Shown piece by piece: positions 1 through 8,644 of a DNA stretch of 51,467 bases (its first letter is position 1; every line of letters starts with the position of its first letter). Source of the stretch: Teichococcus vastitatis. GTDB lineage: Bacteria > Pseudomonadota > Alphaproteobacteria > Acetobacterales > Acetobacteraceae. Under the pieces are notes generated by a model. The model was not told the origin of the DNA. It did not search any database and was given only the letters and a program-made list of their open reading frames with translations. Both the position numbers and the translations under genes were made by a program. The stretch is from positions 1 through 51,467 of the forward strand of contig NZ_QXGS01000019.1 in assembly GCF_003604215.1 (NCBI RefSeq). The letters run 5' to 3'.

Positions 1-856
1 GGTGGCGGGACAAGGCACCGTAGCCGTTGCGGTGCCCGTGCAGCGCGAGATCCGTGCTTCGGCGCAGGCTCTCGATGTCGGAGAAGCCGCACCAGTTGAG
101 GCTGGCCATGACGCAGCTGCCGCCTTCCCTCGCCACGAGGTCGGCGTGGCGGCGCATGGCGTCCGTCTCGTCCGTGATGTTGAAGGCCACCATCACGTTC
201 TTGCCCGTGCGGTCCCGGTGGCGGTGTACCGCGGCCATGACGGCGGGGATGCGCTGCGCCAGCGGCGCGTGGTCCGGGTTCGCGCTGATCTCATCGTCCT
301 TGATGAAGTCGAGCCCGGCCTCGCAGAGGCGCATGACCAAGGCGGCGGTGTCTTCCGCGCTCAGCCCCACATTCGGCTTGATGATGGAGCCGACCAGCAC
401 GCCGTCCTTCACTCCGGCCAAGCGCCGCGTACCGGCCAGTCCCTGCGCCGGCATGGCGAAGCGGCGGCGATAGGCCGCCGGCAGTTCGATGGCCTCCAGC
501 CGCAGCCCTGTGACCTCGCCAAGGTCGAACAGGTTGCCGGCGACGACCGAGGCCAGCGTCGGCAGGTTGGCGCCCACATTCGCCACGGGAAAATCCAGCG
601 TGATCCGGGCGAGGTGCCAGGGCCCCGGCACCTCGCGGCGGGTCAGCCAAGCGTTCGGCAGCGAGGGCACGCCCGCCTCGTCCCGTTGCTCTACCGAGAC
701 CACCACGGCGCGGGCGCGCTCGCGCAGCGCGTCGGTCTCGCCTTCCACCCGGGTGAAGGTGCCGCAGGACTGCTCGCCCGCCATGACCTCCGCGACCTTC
801 GCGGGGTCGAGCGGCGTCTCGATCAGGTAGGTGGCGCGGAAGCGATCGTCGCGCAT
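1..856 (-). CDS. RuBisCO-like protein (form IV type), 3' end beyond window
   Basis: The first 285 residues are present; the gene runs off the left edge. It reads as a RuBisCO large-chain homologue. An N-terminal alpha/beta domain is followed by the start of the TIM barrel. GSIIKPNVGLS (residues 157-166 region) matches the RuBisCO loop that carries catalytic K175; here that lysine is K160, while the K177 position is Asn162. GLDFIKDDE (residues 181-189) keeps the carbamylated lysine (K186) and the metal ligands D188 and E189. LHGHR (residues 272-276) matches the H294-R295 loop. Loss of the K177 equivalent argues against true CO2 fixation. Known RuBisCO-like proteins act on MTA-pathway or apionate/tetronate-type sugar-acid phosphates. 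Its position behind a TRAP transporter and a VOC protein suggests sugar-acid catabolism (inference). ATG at 856 follows the VOC stop by 52 bases. Confidence 0.85.
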   Translation of the reverse strand, partial: MRDDRFRATYLIETPLDPAKVAEVMAGEQSCGTFTRVEGETDALRERARAVVVSVEQRDEAGVPSLPNAWLTRREVPGPWHLARITLDFPVANVGANLPTLASVVAGNLFDLGEVTGLRLEAIELPAAYRRRFAMPAQGLAGTRRLAGVKDGVLVGSIIKPNVGLSAEDTAALVMRLCEAGLDFIKDDEISANPDHAPLAQRIPAVMAAVHRHRDRTGKNVMVAFNITDETDAMRRHADLVAREGGSCVMASLNWCGFSDIESLRRSTDLALHGHRNGYGALSRH

Positions 857-908
857 GGGCTCAGAGCTTCGACAGGTCGGGAAACGGACGGACGGGATTG
901 CTGCCGTC

Positions 909-1400
909 TCAGTTCTCGGAGGCTTCGCGGATCAGGCGGAACATCTCGCCCTTGGGCCCCGCCACCTCCGACAGCTCGATCACCGTGCCGGGGTGGTAGT
1001 GGGTGTCGAAATATACGAAGCGACCGCGCTCGCCGACTTCGCCGCTCATCACGGGCTTGAAGCCTCGCGCGGTCAGGCGCTCCAGGTCGGCATCGTAGCT
1101 GTCGGTCCAGTAGGCGACGTGCTGCAGCCCGCTGTGCCCGGCATCGGTGAAGTCCTTGTACATGGAGGGCCCGTCGTTGCGGCACTGGATCAGCTCGACC
1201 TGTACGGGGCCCGGATTGGCGAGCGCCACGGAGTTGTGCGGCTCAAAGCTCTCGCCCTTGTAGCGGTAGTTCCGGATGGGCACGCGCGGGTTGTAGAAGA
1301 ACGGCCCGACGCCGAGGCTGCTGCTCCAATAATCCATGGCGGCCTCGATGTTGGGCACCACGTAGCCGAGCTGGCGGATCTGGCCGAGAAAGCGGCTCAT
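909..1400 (-). CDS. VOC (glyoxalase/dioxygenase fold) family protein
   Basis: This 163-residue protein has two beta-alpha-beta-beta-beta modules of the vicinal-oxygen-chelate superfamily. The first begins with QIRQLGYVVPNIEAAMDYW and the second with GLQHVAYWT. Candidate metal ligands are the Glu in QVELIQ, the His in LQHVAYW and the Glu in TVIELSE. The position that is often the first His is Gln here. The family includes epimerases, isomerases, dioxygenases and lyases that bind vicinal oxygens on a divalent metal, so the exact reaction cannot be assigned. The gene lies 37 bases after the TRAP permease and just before the RuBisCO-like gene. An epimerase or isomerase step in the same sugar-acid pathway is a reasonable guess. 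A longer reading frame upstream lies inside the permease gene and lacks family similarity, so MSRFLG at 1400 is the start. Confidence 0.8.
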   Translation of the reverse strand: MSRFLGQIRQLGYVVPNIEAAMDYWSSSLGVGPFFYNPRVPIRNYRYKGESFEPHNSVALANPGPVQVELIQCRNDGPSMYKDFTDAGHSGLQHVAYWTDSYDADLERLTARGFKPVMSGEVGERGRFVYFDTHYHPGTVIELSEVAGPKGEMFRLIREASEN

Positions 1401-1437
1401 CGTTCGTATCCTGCTTGGGAGAAGGTCGGGGAGCGGC

Positions 1438-3279
1438 TCAGAGGAAGCCGATGGAGAACCAGGGTATGGCGGCGACGAGCACGAGGCCGACCAGCAGGGC
1501 CGCGACATAGCCCCAGATGTAGCGGAGGCCTTCGTCCGGATTCACCTTGCTGGTCGCGCAGGCGCCGTAATAGCCGACGCCGAAGGGCGGGGCGAAAAGG
1601 CCGATGCCCATCGCGAAGATCACCACCATGGCGTAGTGCACCTCGTGCACGCCGGCGTCCCGGGCCAGCGGAAACAACAGCGGACCGAAGAGGACGATGA
1701 AGGCGACGATGGACACGGCCAGGAAGCCGTAGGCGCCGCCCGGGATCGCCGCCATCAGCCGCGCCAGATCCTGCGAGAAGCCGGATTGCGTCAGACCCCA
1801 GGCCATGGCGGTGGCGCAGCCGACGATGAAGATGATGGCGCCCGTGAGGGAGGCCGTGTCGGCCAGCATCGGGCCGATCCGGCGCCAGTCGAACTGGCGG
1901 TAGACGAGCAGGCCCATCAGCACGGCGTAGCCGATGCCGATGGTTGAGACCTCGGTGGCCGTGGCGACGCCTTCCACCACGGCGGCGCGGATGATGAAGG
2001 GCAGCGCGATCGCCGGCAGCGCCACCACGGCGAGGCGCGCGACCTGCGCCCAGGACGGGCGCGTGATATGGCTCAGATCCTCGTGCCGGTAGCGCCGCCA
2101 GACGACAAAGCAGAGGCACAGGCCGAGCACCAGGGCGGGCACCATGCCGCCGGTGAACAGGGCGGCAATGGAAACGCCGGTGACGGAGCCGATGGTGATG
2201 AGCACGATGGAGGGCGGGATCGTCTCGGTCTGCGCGCCGGTCGCCGACAGCAGCGCCACGAGGTCGCCGGGCTTGGCGCCGCGCGCCTTCATCTCGGGGA
2301 ACAACACGGGGGCGATGGCCGCCATGTCGGCGATCTTGGAGCCGGAGATGCCGGAGACGAGGTACATGGCGCCGATCAGCACGTAGGACAGCCCGCCGCG
2401 CACATGGCCGAGCAGGCTGGCCAGGAAGCCGATCATGGCGCGCGCCATCCCTGTCATCTCGATCAGCGCGCCGAGAAACACGAAGAGCGGCACGGCGAGG
2501 AGGATGAGGTGCGACATGCCCTCATCCAGCCGCCCCACCACCACCAGCAGCGGCGTGGAGGTGGTGCAGGCGAGATAACCGAAGGTGGCCAGGGCGAAGG
2601 AGAAGGCGATCGGCACACCGGCGAAGACGTTCACCGCCACCACGCCGACGAAGAAGACCAGCAGGTTCACCTGCCCCAGCGGCCTCAGCACCGGCCCGGC
2701 CCACCAGAAGGCCAGTACCAGCGCCGCCGTCAGCACCGCAGCCAGCGCCACCGCGACGGGCTGACCAAGCCGCAGCAGCCGCACCAGCCCCACCGGCACC
2801 ATCAGCGCGAGGCCGACCGGCAGCGCCGAGGCGCGCCAAGCATTGCTGATCTCCAGCGCGGGGGTGACGATGAAGGCTTCCTCCTGCGCGTATTCCAGGG
2901 CGTGGTGCAGGACCAGCAGGACGAAGGCGAGCGAGGCGGTCAGCGCCAGCGCCTCCAGCAGCGCGCGCGGGCGCGGCTCGACGCGGGTGACGAGGCCGGT
3001 CATCCGCATGTGCTCGCCGCGCCGCAGCGCGACCACGGCGCCAAGCATGGAGAGCCACAGGAACAGGATCGAGGCCAGCTCATCCGTCCAGATGATCGGC
3101 GCGTAGAAGACGTAGCGGGCGGTGACGCCCGCGCCGAGGATCAGGATCTCGGCCAGCACCAGCGCCGCCGCCACAGGCTCCAGCGCGCCGCCCAGCAGGC
3201 GGTCGGCGCCGATGGCCAGGCGCGCCGCCGTGCCATGCGGCAGAGCGACGGGATCGAGCGTCGATGCGTGACCGGCCAT
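1438..3279 (-). CDS. TRAP transporter fused permease, DctQM type
   Basis: This 613-residue integral membrane protein fuses the small DctQ and large DctM subunits of a TRAP transporter. Residues about 1-170 hold the four-helix DctQ part, with IWTDELASILFLWLSMLG, a typical DctQ motif. The DctM part follows, with VPIAFSFALATFGY, a LAVPLFVFLGALIEMTG segment and ISGSKIADMAAIAPVL, the DctM signature. It couples Na+ influx to uptake of a substrate delivered by the periplasmic DctP. The dctP gene lies immediately upstream, with its natural stop 14 bases before this start. Because of a one-base deletion in dctP, the dctP frame as sequenced reads straight into this frame without a stop. MAGHAS at 3279 is taken as the native start. 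The gene is co-transcribed with the VOC and RuBisCO-like genes, so the substrate is probably their pathway precursor (inference). Confidence 0.9.
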   Translation of the reverse strand: MAGHASTLDPVALPHGTAARLAIGADRLLGGALEPVAAALVLAEILILGAGVTARYVFYAPIIWTDELASILFLWLSMLGAVVALRRGEHMRMTGLVTRVEPRPRALLEALALTASLAFVLLVLHHALEYAQEEAFIVTPALEISNAWRASALPVGLALMVPVGLVRLLRLGQPVAVALAAVLTAALVLAFWWAGPVLRPLGQVNLLVFFVGVVAVNVFAGVPIAFSFALATFGYLACTTSTPLLVVVGRLDEGMSHLILLAVPLFVFLGALIEMTGMARAMIGFLASLLGHVRGGLSYVLIGAMYLVSGISGSKIADMAAIAPVLFPEMKARGAKPGDLVALLSATGAQTETIPPSIVLITIGSVTGVSIAALFTGGMVPALVLGLCLCFVVWRRYRHEDLSHITRPSWAQVARLAVVALPAIALPFIIRAAVVEGVATATEVSTIGIGYAVLMGLLVYRQFDWRRIGPMLADTASLTGAIIFIVGCATAMAWGLTQSGFSQDLARLMAAIPGGAYGFLAVSIVAFIVLFGPLLFPLARDAGVHEVHYAMVVIFAMGIGLFAPPFGVGYYGACATSKVNPDEGLRYIWGYVAALLVGLVLVAAIPWFSIGFL

Positions 3280-3292
3280 GATCCCCCTCCCC

Positions 3293-4308
3293 TCAGGCCA
3301 GCTTGCCGACGGAGGCCTTGAGCAGGCTCCAGGCCTCGTCCCCGAAGCGGCCCTTCCATTCATTGTAGAAGCGGGGGCGCGCAGCTTGGCACGGAAGCTG
3401 TCGGGCTCCGTCGGGTTGAAGGCGAGGCCCTTGGATTGCAGATCCGCCTGCACCGTGGCGTTCAGCCCGGCGATGTCGCCGCGCTGCTGCAGCCCGGCCT
3501 CGTTGATGGCGTTGGAGACGATCCGCTGCAGGTCGGCCGGCAGCCCGCGCCAGGCGCGGCCATTGGCGATGAACCAGTAGCCGTCCCAGATATGGTTGCT
3601 CAGTGCGCAGCTCTTCTGCACCTCGTAGAGCTTGGCGACCTGGATGATCGGCAGCGGGTTTTCCTGCGCGTCCACGATCCTGGTCTGCAACGCGGAATAC
3701 ACCTCGCTGAACTGCAGGCTGGCCGGCGCCGCGCCGAGGCCGCGGAACATGGAGATCGAGAGCGGGCTGACGGGCACGCGGATCTTCAGCCCGTCCATCG
3801 CGGACGCGTCCGTGATGGCGCGGCCGCTGGTGGTCATCTGACGGAAGCCGTTGTCCCACATCTTCTCGAAGGCATGGAGGTTCACGCGGGAGATCGCCTG
3901 GCGCACCGCGGCGCCGACACCGCCATCCATGGCCTTCCAGACATGGTTGTAATCGGTGAACACGAAGCCCAGCGCGTTGATGGCCGCCACCGGCACCAGC
4001 GTCGCGATCACCAGCGCGGAGGGCGTGAAGAAGGTGATGCCGCCGCTGCGCACCTGGGACAGCATGTCCGTGTCGCCGCCGAGCTGGTTGTTGGGGAAGA
4101 TCTTGATCTCCACCCGCCCGTTCGTCTCACGCGCGATGCGGTCCACCGCTTCCTGCGCGCGCAGGTGCAGGAGGTGGGTGACGGGCAGGTTGTGGCCGTA
4201 CTTCCACTCGAACTCGGCGGCGCGGGCCAGGCCGGGCGCACCGATCAGGGCTGCCGCGGGAAGCCCTGCGGCGGCGTGCAGGGCGGTTCGGCGCGTGATG
4301 GTCGTCAT
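3293..4308 (-). CDS. TRAP transporter substrate-binding protein DctP, frameshifted near its 3' end
   Basis: This is the periplasmic solute-binding subunit of the TRAP system. It starts at MTTITRRTALHAAAG, a twin-arginine-like signal peptide ending around ARAAEF. The body has the DctP pattern: GRVEIKIFPNNQLGGDTDML, MDGLKIRVP, and the SALQTRIVDAQENPL motif that contacts carboxylates. The span is 1016 bases, one short of 339 codons. The expected C-terminus, FYNEWKGRFGDEAWSLLKAS and the following stop at 3293, lies in another frame. The break maps to the G-run at 3373-3377, where one base appears missing. In the sequenced state the frame bypasses the stop and continues into the permease, giving a hypothetical 956-residue DctP-Q-M fusion. 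A homopolymer sequencing error is as likely as a real mutation. Confidence 0.8.
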
Positions 4309-4415
4309 GATGGCGTCCTCCCTCAGATTCTTGATGCGAAATGATGTTTTTCGAGGTACCGGCACGCTATGTCAGAGGTTCCGGTAGCGTCAAACATGTT
4401 TCATGATGGATTCTG
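4309..4415. promoter_or_regulatory. Divergent promoter region with candidate LacI operator
   Basis: This 107-base spacer separates the minus-strand TRAP/RuBisCO-like operon from the plus-strand LacI gene. It contains a perfect 10-base palindrome, AAACATGTTT, at 4392-4401, which ends 14 bases before the LacI start codon. LacI-family proteins bind short palindromes with a central CG or similar step, so this is the best operator candidate. It would allow autoregulation and control of the divergent operon. No binding data exist; the assignment rests on symmetry and position. Confidence 0.45.
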
Positions 4416-5456
4416 ATGGATTTGTTGCCCCCTTCGCGCATTCGCGTGCCCGACGTCGCCCGAGAAGCCGGCGTTTCCACCGCCACCGTGGACCGGGTGC
4501 TGCATGGCCGCCCGGGCGTCCGCCCGGTGACGGTGGAGCGCGTGGTGCGTGCCGCCGCCGCCCTGGGCTACATCCTGGACACCAGCCCCTACGCCGCGCA
4601 GGCGCGCCGCCCGATGCGGCTGGTCTTTCTGCTGCCGGAAGGATCCAACCGCTTCCTCTCTATGCTGGGCCAGCTGGTGGGGGAAACGCGGGCGCGGTTC
4701 GAGGCCTTCGGCATGACGGCGCGGAGCGAGTTCATCCGCAGCTTCAATCCCGAGCTGCTGGCCCGCGCGCTGCGCGATGCCGCGCGGGAGGCGGACGGGA
4801 TCGCCTTCATGGCGCTGGAGCATCCCGCCGTGCGCGAGGCGGTGAACGCGCTGGCCGAGGCAGGCACGCCGACCGTGACGCTGATCTCGGACATCGCGAA
4901 CACCCGGCGCGCCGCCTATGTCGGCCTGGACAACCGCTCCACCGGCCGCACGGCAGGCTACCTGATGGCGCGCTTCATCGGGCGACGGCCAGCCAAGGTG
5001 GCGATGATCGCCGGCAGCCTCAGCTACCGCGCGCATGAGGAGCGGGAGATGGGCTTCCTGCACCTCTTCGCCGAGTTGTTCCCGATGATCGAGGTGGTCG
5101 GGCTGCGGGAGGGGCATGACGACGAGGCGAAGAATCACCGCCAGGCGAGGACCCTCCTGGCCCGTCACCCCGACCTCGCCGGGATCTACAACATCGGCGG
5201 CGGTGCGGCCGGCATCGCCCGCGCCCTGCGGGAAGCCCGGCGCGAAGCGGAAACCGTGTTCATCGGGCATGGGCTGACGCCCGACACGCGCGCCCTGCTG
5301 ATCGATGGCACGATGGATGCGGTGATCACGCAGAACCCGCGCACCATCCTGATGGATTGCGCCACGATCTTCGACAACCTGCGGGCCGGCAGGGAGGCCA
5401 TGGGCGGCGTCGGGCGCTCCATCAGCGAGATCATCCTGCGCGAGAACCTGCCATGA
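4416..5456 (+). CDS. LacI-family transcriptional regulator
   Basis: This 346-residue regulator has an N-terminal LacI helix-turn-helix, VPDVAREAGVSTATVDRVLH (residues about 11-30). A hinge-like region with the following helix (ERVVRAAAALGYI) comes next. The rest is a periplasmic-binding-protein-like effector domain, with RPMRLVFLLPEGSNRF at its start and AYVGLDNRSTGRTAGYL as the effector-domain motif. The recognition helix reads TVDRVL instead of the common TVSRVL. Such proteins sense sugars or sugar derivatives and repress nearby catabolic operons. It is divergent from the TRAP/VOC/RuBisCO-like operon and lies 329 bases upstream of a second TRAP operon on its own strand, so it may control either or both. 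The ATG at 4416 gives the normal family length and places the helix-turn-helix at the N-terminus. Confidence 0.9.
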   Translation: MDLLPPSRIRVPDVAREAGVSTATVDRVLHGRPGVRPVTVERVVRAAAALGYILDTSPYAAQARRPMRLVFLLPEGSNRFLSMLGQLVGETRARFEAFGMTARSEFIRSFNPELLARALRDAAREADGIAFMALEHPAVREAVNALAEAGTPTVTLISDIANTRRAAYVGLDNRSTGRTAGYLMARFIGRRPAKVAMIAGSLSYRAHEEREMGFLHLFAELFPMIEVVGLREGHDDEAKNHRQARTLLARHPDLAGIYNIGGGAAGIARALREARREAETVFIGHGLTPDTRALLIDGTMDAVITQNPRTILMDCATIFDNLRAGREAMGGVGRSISEIILRENLP

Positions 5457-5785
5457 CCTCGACGGACGCCCGATCAGGCGGGAGGCCCGGCCCGGCCTGA
5501 ATGAGGCCGCGGCGCCGGACCTTTCCGCGCCTGCACGGCCGATCGCCGCCCCGGGCAATCAGGGAGCGAATGCGGGTTTTCCGGCATGTTCCTCCGGAGC
5601 CTCAAGGGAGAGCGGAGGCCATCCGCGCGTCGCGCAGGCGACAAGCCCCGGATCGCCATGGAGCGGGATCCTCGATGCTGCGGGGTTACCGCGCGTTTCT
5701 GTGGTTTCGTTTCCCTTCAACACCGGTCTAGTCTCCACGGCTAAGCCATCGGACGTATGGCTATCGGATAACCGGGGAGACGATC
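5457..5785. promoter_or_regulatory. Intergenic region upstream of second TRAP operon
   Basis: This 329-base stretch lies between the LacI gene and dctP2. No convincing gene is seen; open frames here have no family features. An inverted repeat, AGCCAT-7-ATGGCT, at 5744-5762 lies 23 bases before the dctP2 start and could be an operator or part of the leader. A GGGGAGA ribosome-binding site precedes ATG 5786. A promoter must lie here if dctPQM2 is not co-transcribed with the LacI gene. Confidence 0.4.
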
Positions 5786-6778
5786 ATGAATCGCAGGATG
5801 TTGCTGGGCGCCGGTCTGGGCCTTACCGGCTTCGCCATCACGGGACGAGCGCAGGCGCAGGCCATCACGCTCAACGGCGCGTCGCAATTCAACGACGAGC
5901 ATGCCTTCACGCGCTGCTTGGTCCGCTTCGAGGAACTGGTGAAGCAATACTACGGCAAGCCGATTAACTTCACACTCCACAAGAACAGCAGCCTGGGGCT
6001 GGAGAAGCAGTACTTCGAGTACATGGCGCAGGGCCGGGCGGTGGATTACGGCATCGTCTCGCCGGCGCATATGTCCACCTTCTCGCGTGCCGCCCCCTTC
6101 ATCGACGCTCCGTTCCTGTTCCGCGACTTGGCGCATTGGAACCGGGTGCTGGATCAGGACATGCTGAAGCCGATCGCCGACGAGGTGGAGAAGCGGGCCC
6201 GGGTCATGCTGATCGGCTATGCCGGGGGTGGCGTGCGCAACATCTTCGCCAGCCGCCCCGCCGGCAACCTGGAAGCCTTGCGCGGCATGAAGGTTCGTGT
6301 TCAGGGCGCGCCGATCTGGAGCCGCACCTTCGCCGCCGCCGGCATGTCGCCCACCGTGATCGCCTATAACGAGGTCTACAACGCCATCCAGAACAACGTG
6401 ATCGAAGCGGGGGAAAACGAGGCCGCGGGCGTCGAGCAGATGCGCTTCTATGAGGTGGCGCCGCACCTTTCAATGACGCAGCACGCCATCACGATCCGGC
6501 CGCTCTGCTTCTCCTCCGCCACCTTCTCCCGCCTCCCGGCCGACCTGCAGGCGGCCATCCGCCGCGCCGGAACGGAGGCCTCGGCCTATGGCCGTCAGAT
6601 CGAATCCACCGAGGACGGGCAGAAGATCGCGGCGCTGGAGAGCGCCGGCCGGCTGAAGCGGGTTGCTTTCACCGACCGGGACGCATTGCAGCAGAAGGTC
6701 GCACCGGTGCTCGACACCTATGCGCGGGAGATCGATGCGGAGGCCATCATGCGTCGCATCGGCGAGGCCACGAGCTGA
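5786..6778 (+). CDS. TRAP transporter substrate-binding protein DctP (second system)
   Basis: This 330-residue periplasmic solute-binding protein opens with MNRRMLLGAGLGLTG, a twin-arginine-like signal peptide, and cleavage is expected near RAQAQA. DctP-family landmarks are GLEKQYFEYMAQG, the DAPFLFRDLAHWNRVL segment, LRGMKVRVQG and the NEVYNAIQNNVIEAGENE motif. In that motif the residues before the Glu/Asn pair help hold the carboxylate of the ligand. It delivers an organic acid, probably a sugar acid or similar C4-C6 carboxylate, to the DctQ/DctM pair encoded 43 bases downstream. It is clearly different from the first DctP in the window (different length, different motif sequence), so the two TRAP systems probably carry different substrates. 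ATG 5786 has a GGGGAGA-type ribosome-binding site seven to eight bases upstream. Confidence 0.92.
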   Translation: MNRRMLLGAGLGLTGFAITGRAQAQAITLNGASQFNDEHAFTRCLVRFEELVKQYYGKPINFTLHKNSSLGLEKQYFEYMAQGRAVDYGIVSPAHMSTFSRAAPFIDAPFLFRDLAHWNRVLDQDMLKPIADEVEKRARVMLIGYAGGGVRNIFASRPAGNLEALRGMKVRVQGAPIWSRTFAAAGMSPTVIAYNEVYNAIQNNVIEAGENEAAGVEQMRFYEVAPHLSMTQHAITIRPLCFSSATFSRLPADLQAAIRRAGTEASAYGRQIESTEDGQKIAALESAGRLKRVAFTDRDALQQKVAPVLDTYAREIDAEAIMRRIGEATS

Positions 6779-6821
6779 AGGGACGGTTGCAGCGACCCCC
6801 ACCCCTGAGCCGGACGAGACC

Positions 6822-7328
6822 ATGATCGAACCTCAACGAGCGGGGCCGCTGCGGCGCCTCGCCGACGCCTATGCGGCGCTGCTGCGGGGCCTGCTGGGCT
6901 TCAGCGTGCTGGTGCTGGTGTTTCCCGTCAGCCTGCAGGTTTTCTCGCGCTACACCGCCGTAATCCCGCACTACATCTGGACCGAGGAAATGGCGCGCTT
7001 CGCTTTGGTATGGATGGTGATGCTGGGCGCCATCCTGGCGGTGCGCGAAGGTACCCACTTCATCGTGGACGTCTTTCCCGTGCTGTCGCCGCGCTCGACC
7101 GCGGTGATGGAACTGGTCTCCGGCGCCTTTGTGCTGGTGATGGCCGTGGTGTTCCTGTTCTGGGGATGGGAGTTCACCGAGTTCGCCTTCTACCGCATCA
7201 GCGAGATGGCGGAGCTGCCACTTTGGCTGATCCATATCGCCTGGCCACTCGCCGGCCTGTCATGGCTGCTGTTCATGGGGCAGCGCATGGCCGATGCGGT
7301 GGTCCTGCTGCGGGAGCGCACCGCATGA
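6822..7328 (+). CDS. TRAP transporter small permease DctQ
   Basis: This 168-residue membrane protein is the small subunit of the second TRAP transporter. Four hydrophobic helices are evident, starting with LGFSVLVLVFPVSLQVFSRY. The family hallmark IWTEEMARFALVWMVMLGA is present at about residues 46-64, followed by LAVREGTHFIVD. DctQ scaffolds the DctM transport subunit. The start MIEPQRAG at 6822 fits the usual family length; the frame is open further upstream, but that part overlaps dctP2 and has no DctQ similarity. Its stop overlaps the dctM start as ATGA, indicating translational coupling. Confidence 0.9.
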   Translation: MIEPQRAGPLRRLADAYAALLRGLLGFSVLVLVFPVSLQVFSRYTAVIPHYIWTEEMARFALVWMVMLGAILAVREGTHFIVDVFPVLSPRSTAVMELVSGAFVLVMAVVFLFWGWEFTEFAFYRISEMAELPLWLIHIAWPLAGLSWLLFMGQRMADAVVLLRERTA

Positions 7329-8644
7329 GCGGTGCTGTTCTGTCCGCCGGCACGGCGGCAGCCATGATGTTCGGTGTTTTCTTCGGATTAATGGCGCTGC
7401 GCGTGCCCGTGGCCTTCTGCCTCGGGCTCGCCTGCCTGCCGATCATGCTGATCGAGCCGCACCTGTCGCCTTCCATCCTGGTGCAGGAAACCTTTAACGC
7501 CTACAACAGCTTCATCCTGCTGGCCGTGCCGTTCTTCCTGCTCACCGCCAATCTGATGAATATCGGCGGCATCACCGACCGGCTGATGCGGCTGGCGCGC
7601 GCCATGGTGGGACACTTCCCGGGCGGGCTGGCGCAGATCAACGTTGTTCTTTCCTTTTTCTTCGCCGGCATCTCCGGCAGTTCCACCGCCGATGCCGCCA
7701 GCCAGAGCAAGGTGTTCATCGAGGCGCAACGCAAGGAGGGCTACGACGACAGCTTCTCCGTTGCCATCACCGCCGTGTCGGCGGTGCTCGCCGTGATCAT
7801 CCCGCCATCCATCCTGATGATCGTGTGGGGCGGCGTGCTCAGCGTATCGATCGGCGCGCTGTTCCTGGCTGGCGTGGTGCCAGGCCTCCTGATCGCCGGA
7901 GTGCAGATGGCCACGGTGCATGCCTATGCCAAGCTGCGCGGCTACCCCACCTATCCGCGCGCCACGCTGCGGGAGCTGGGCAAGGCGTTGTTCGTTTCCG
8001 TTCCTGCCTTGACCACGCCGTTCATCATCATCGGCGGCAAGCTGTTCGGCTGGTTCACCGCCACGGAATCAGCCTGCATCGCGGTGCTGTATGCCGGCGC
8101 GCTCTCTCTCCTGGTTTACCGCGAGATGGACATGAAGGGACTGTGGGAGGCGCTGCTCGATTCCGGGCGTCTGGCCGCGGTGGCCCTGTTCTGCGTCGGC
8201 ACGGCCAGCGCCTTTGGCTGGCTTCTCGCCTATTACGAGATCCCGAAGGTGTTGCTGGCGGGGGTTGAGGCCTGGGGCCTGGGACCGGTCGGCGTCGGCC
8301 TGTTCATCGCCGCGGTGTTCCTGATCACCGGCTGCTTCCTGGACGCCATCCCCGCCATCATCATCGTCGGCAGCATCCTGCAGCCGCTCACCGTCTCGGC
8401 CGGGATCGATCCCGTTCAGTTCGCCATGATCGGCATCGTGTCCCTGGCCTTCGGCCTGGTCACGCCACCCTATGGTCTTTGCCTGATGATCGCTTGTTCC
8501 GTCGCAGGGATGCGCATGGCGGATGCCCTCAAGGACACTTTCATCATGCTGATGCCGATGCTGGCGGTGTTGCTGCTCATCATTGTCTGGCCAGCAGTGG
8601 TGTTGTTCCTGCCGAGCCTGGTGTCACCGGAATTCCTGAACTGA
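7325..8644 (+). CDS. TRAP transporter large permease DctM
   Basis: This 439-residue protein is the main transport subunit of the second TRAP system. It has about a dozen hydrophobic segments and the DctM landmarks RVPVAFCLGLACLPIML, AVPFFLLTANLMNIGG, FFFAGISGSSTADAASQSKV, and IIPPSILMIVWGG. The second half carries the matching inverted repeat, with LDAIPAIIIVGSILQPL and FGLVTPPYGLCLMIACSVAG. It moves the DctP-bound substrate inward with sodium ions. The start ATG at 7325 overlaps the dctQ stop by four bases. The gene ends 311 bases before the convergent giant secreted-protein gene and is the last gene of the operon. Confidence 0.93.
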   Translation: MSGAVLSAGTAAAMMFGVFFGLMALRVPVAFCLGLACLPIMLIEPHLSPSILVQETFNAYNSFILLAVPFFLLTANLMNIGGITDRLMRLARAMVGHFPGGLAQINVVLSFFFAGISGSSTADAASQSKVFIEAQRKEGYDDSFSVAITAVSAVLAVIIPPSILMIVWGGVLSVSIGALFLAGVVPGLLIAGVQMATVHAYAKLRGYPTYPRATLRELGKALFVSVPALTTPFIIIGGKLFGWFTATESACIAVLYAGALSLLVYREMDMKGLWEALLDSGRLAAVALFCVGTASAFGWLLAYYEIPKVLLAGVEAWGLGPVGVGLFIAAVFLITGCFLDAIPAIIIVGSILQPLTVSAGIDPVQFAMIGIVSLAFGLVTPPYGLCLMIACSVAGMRMADALKDTFIMLMPMLAVLLLIIVWPAVVLFLPSLVSPEFLN

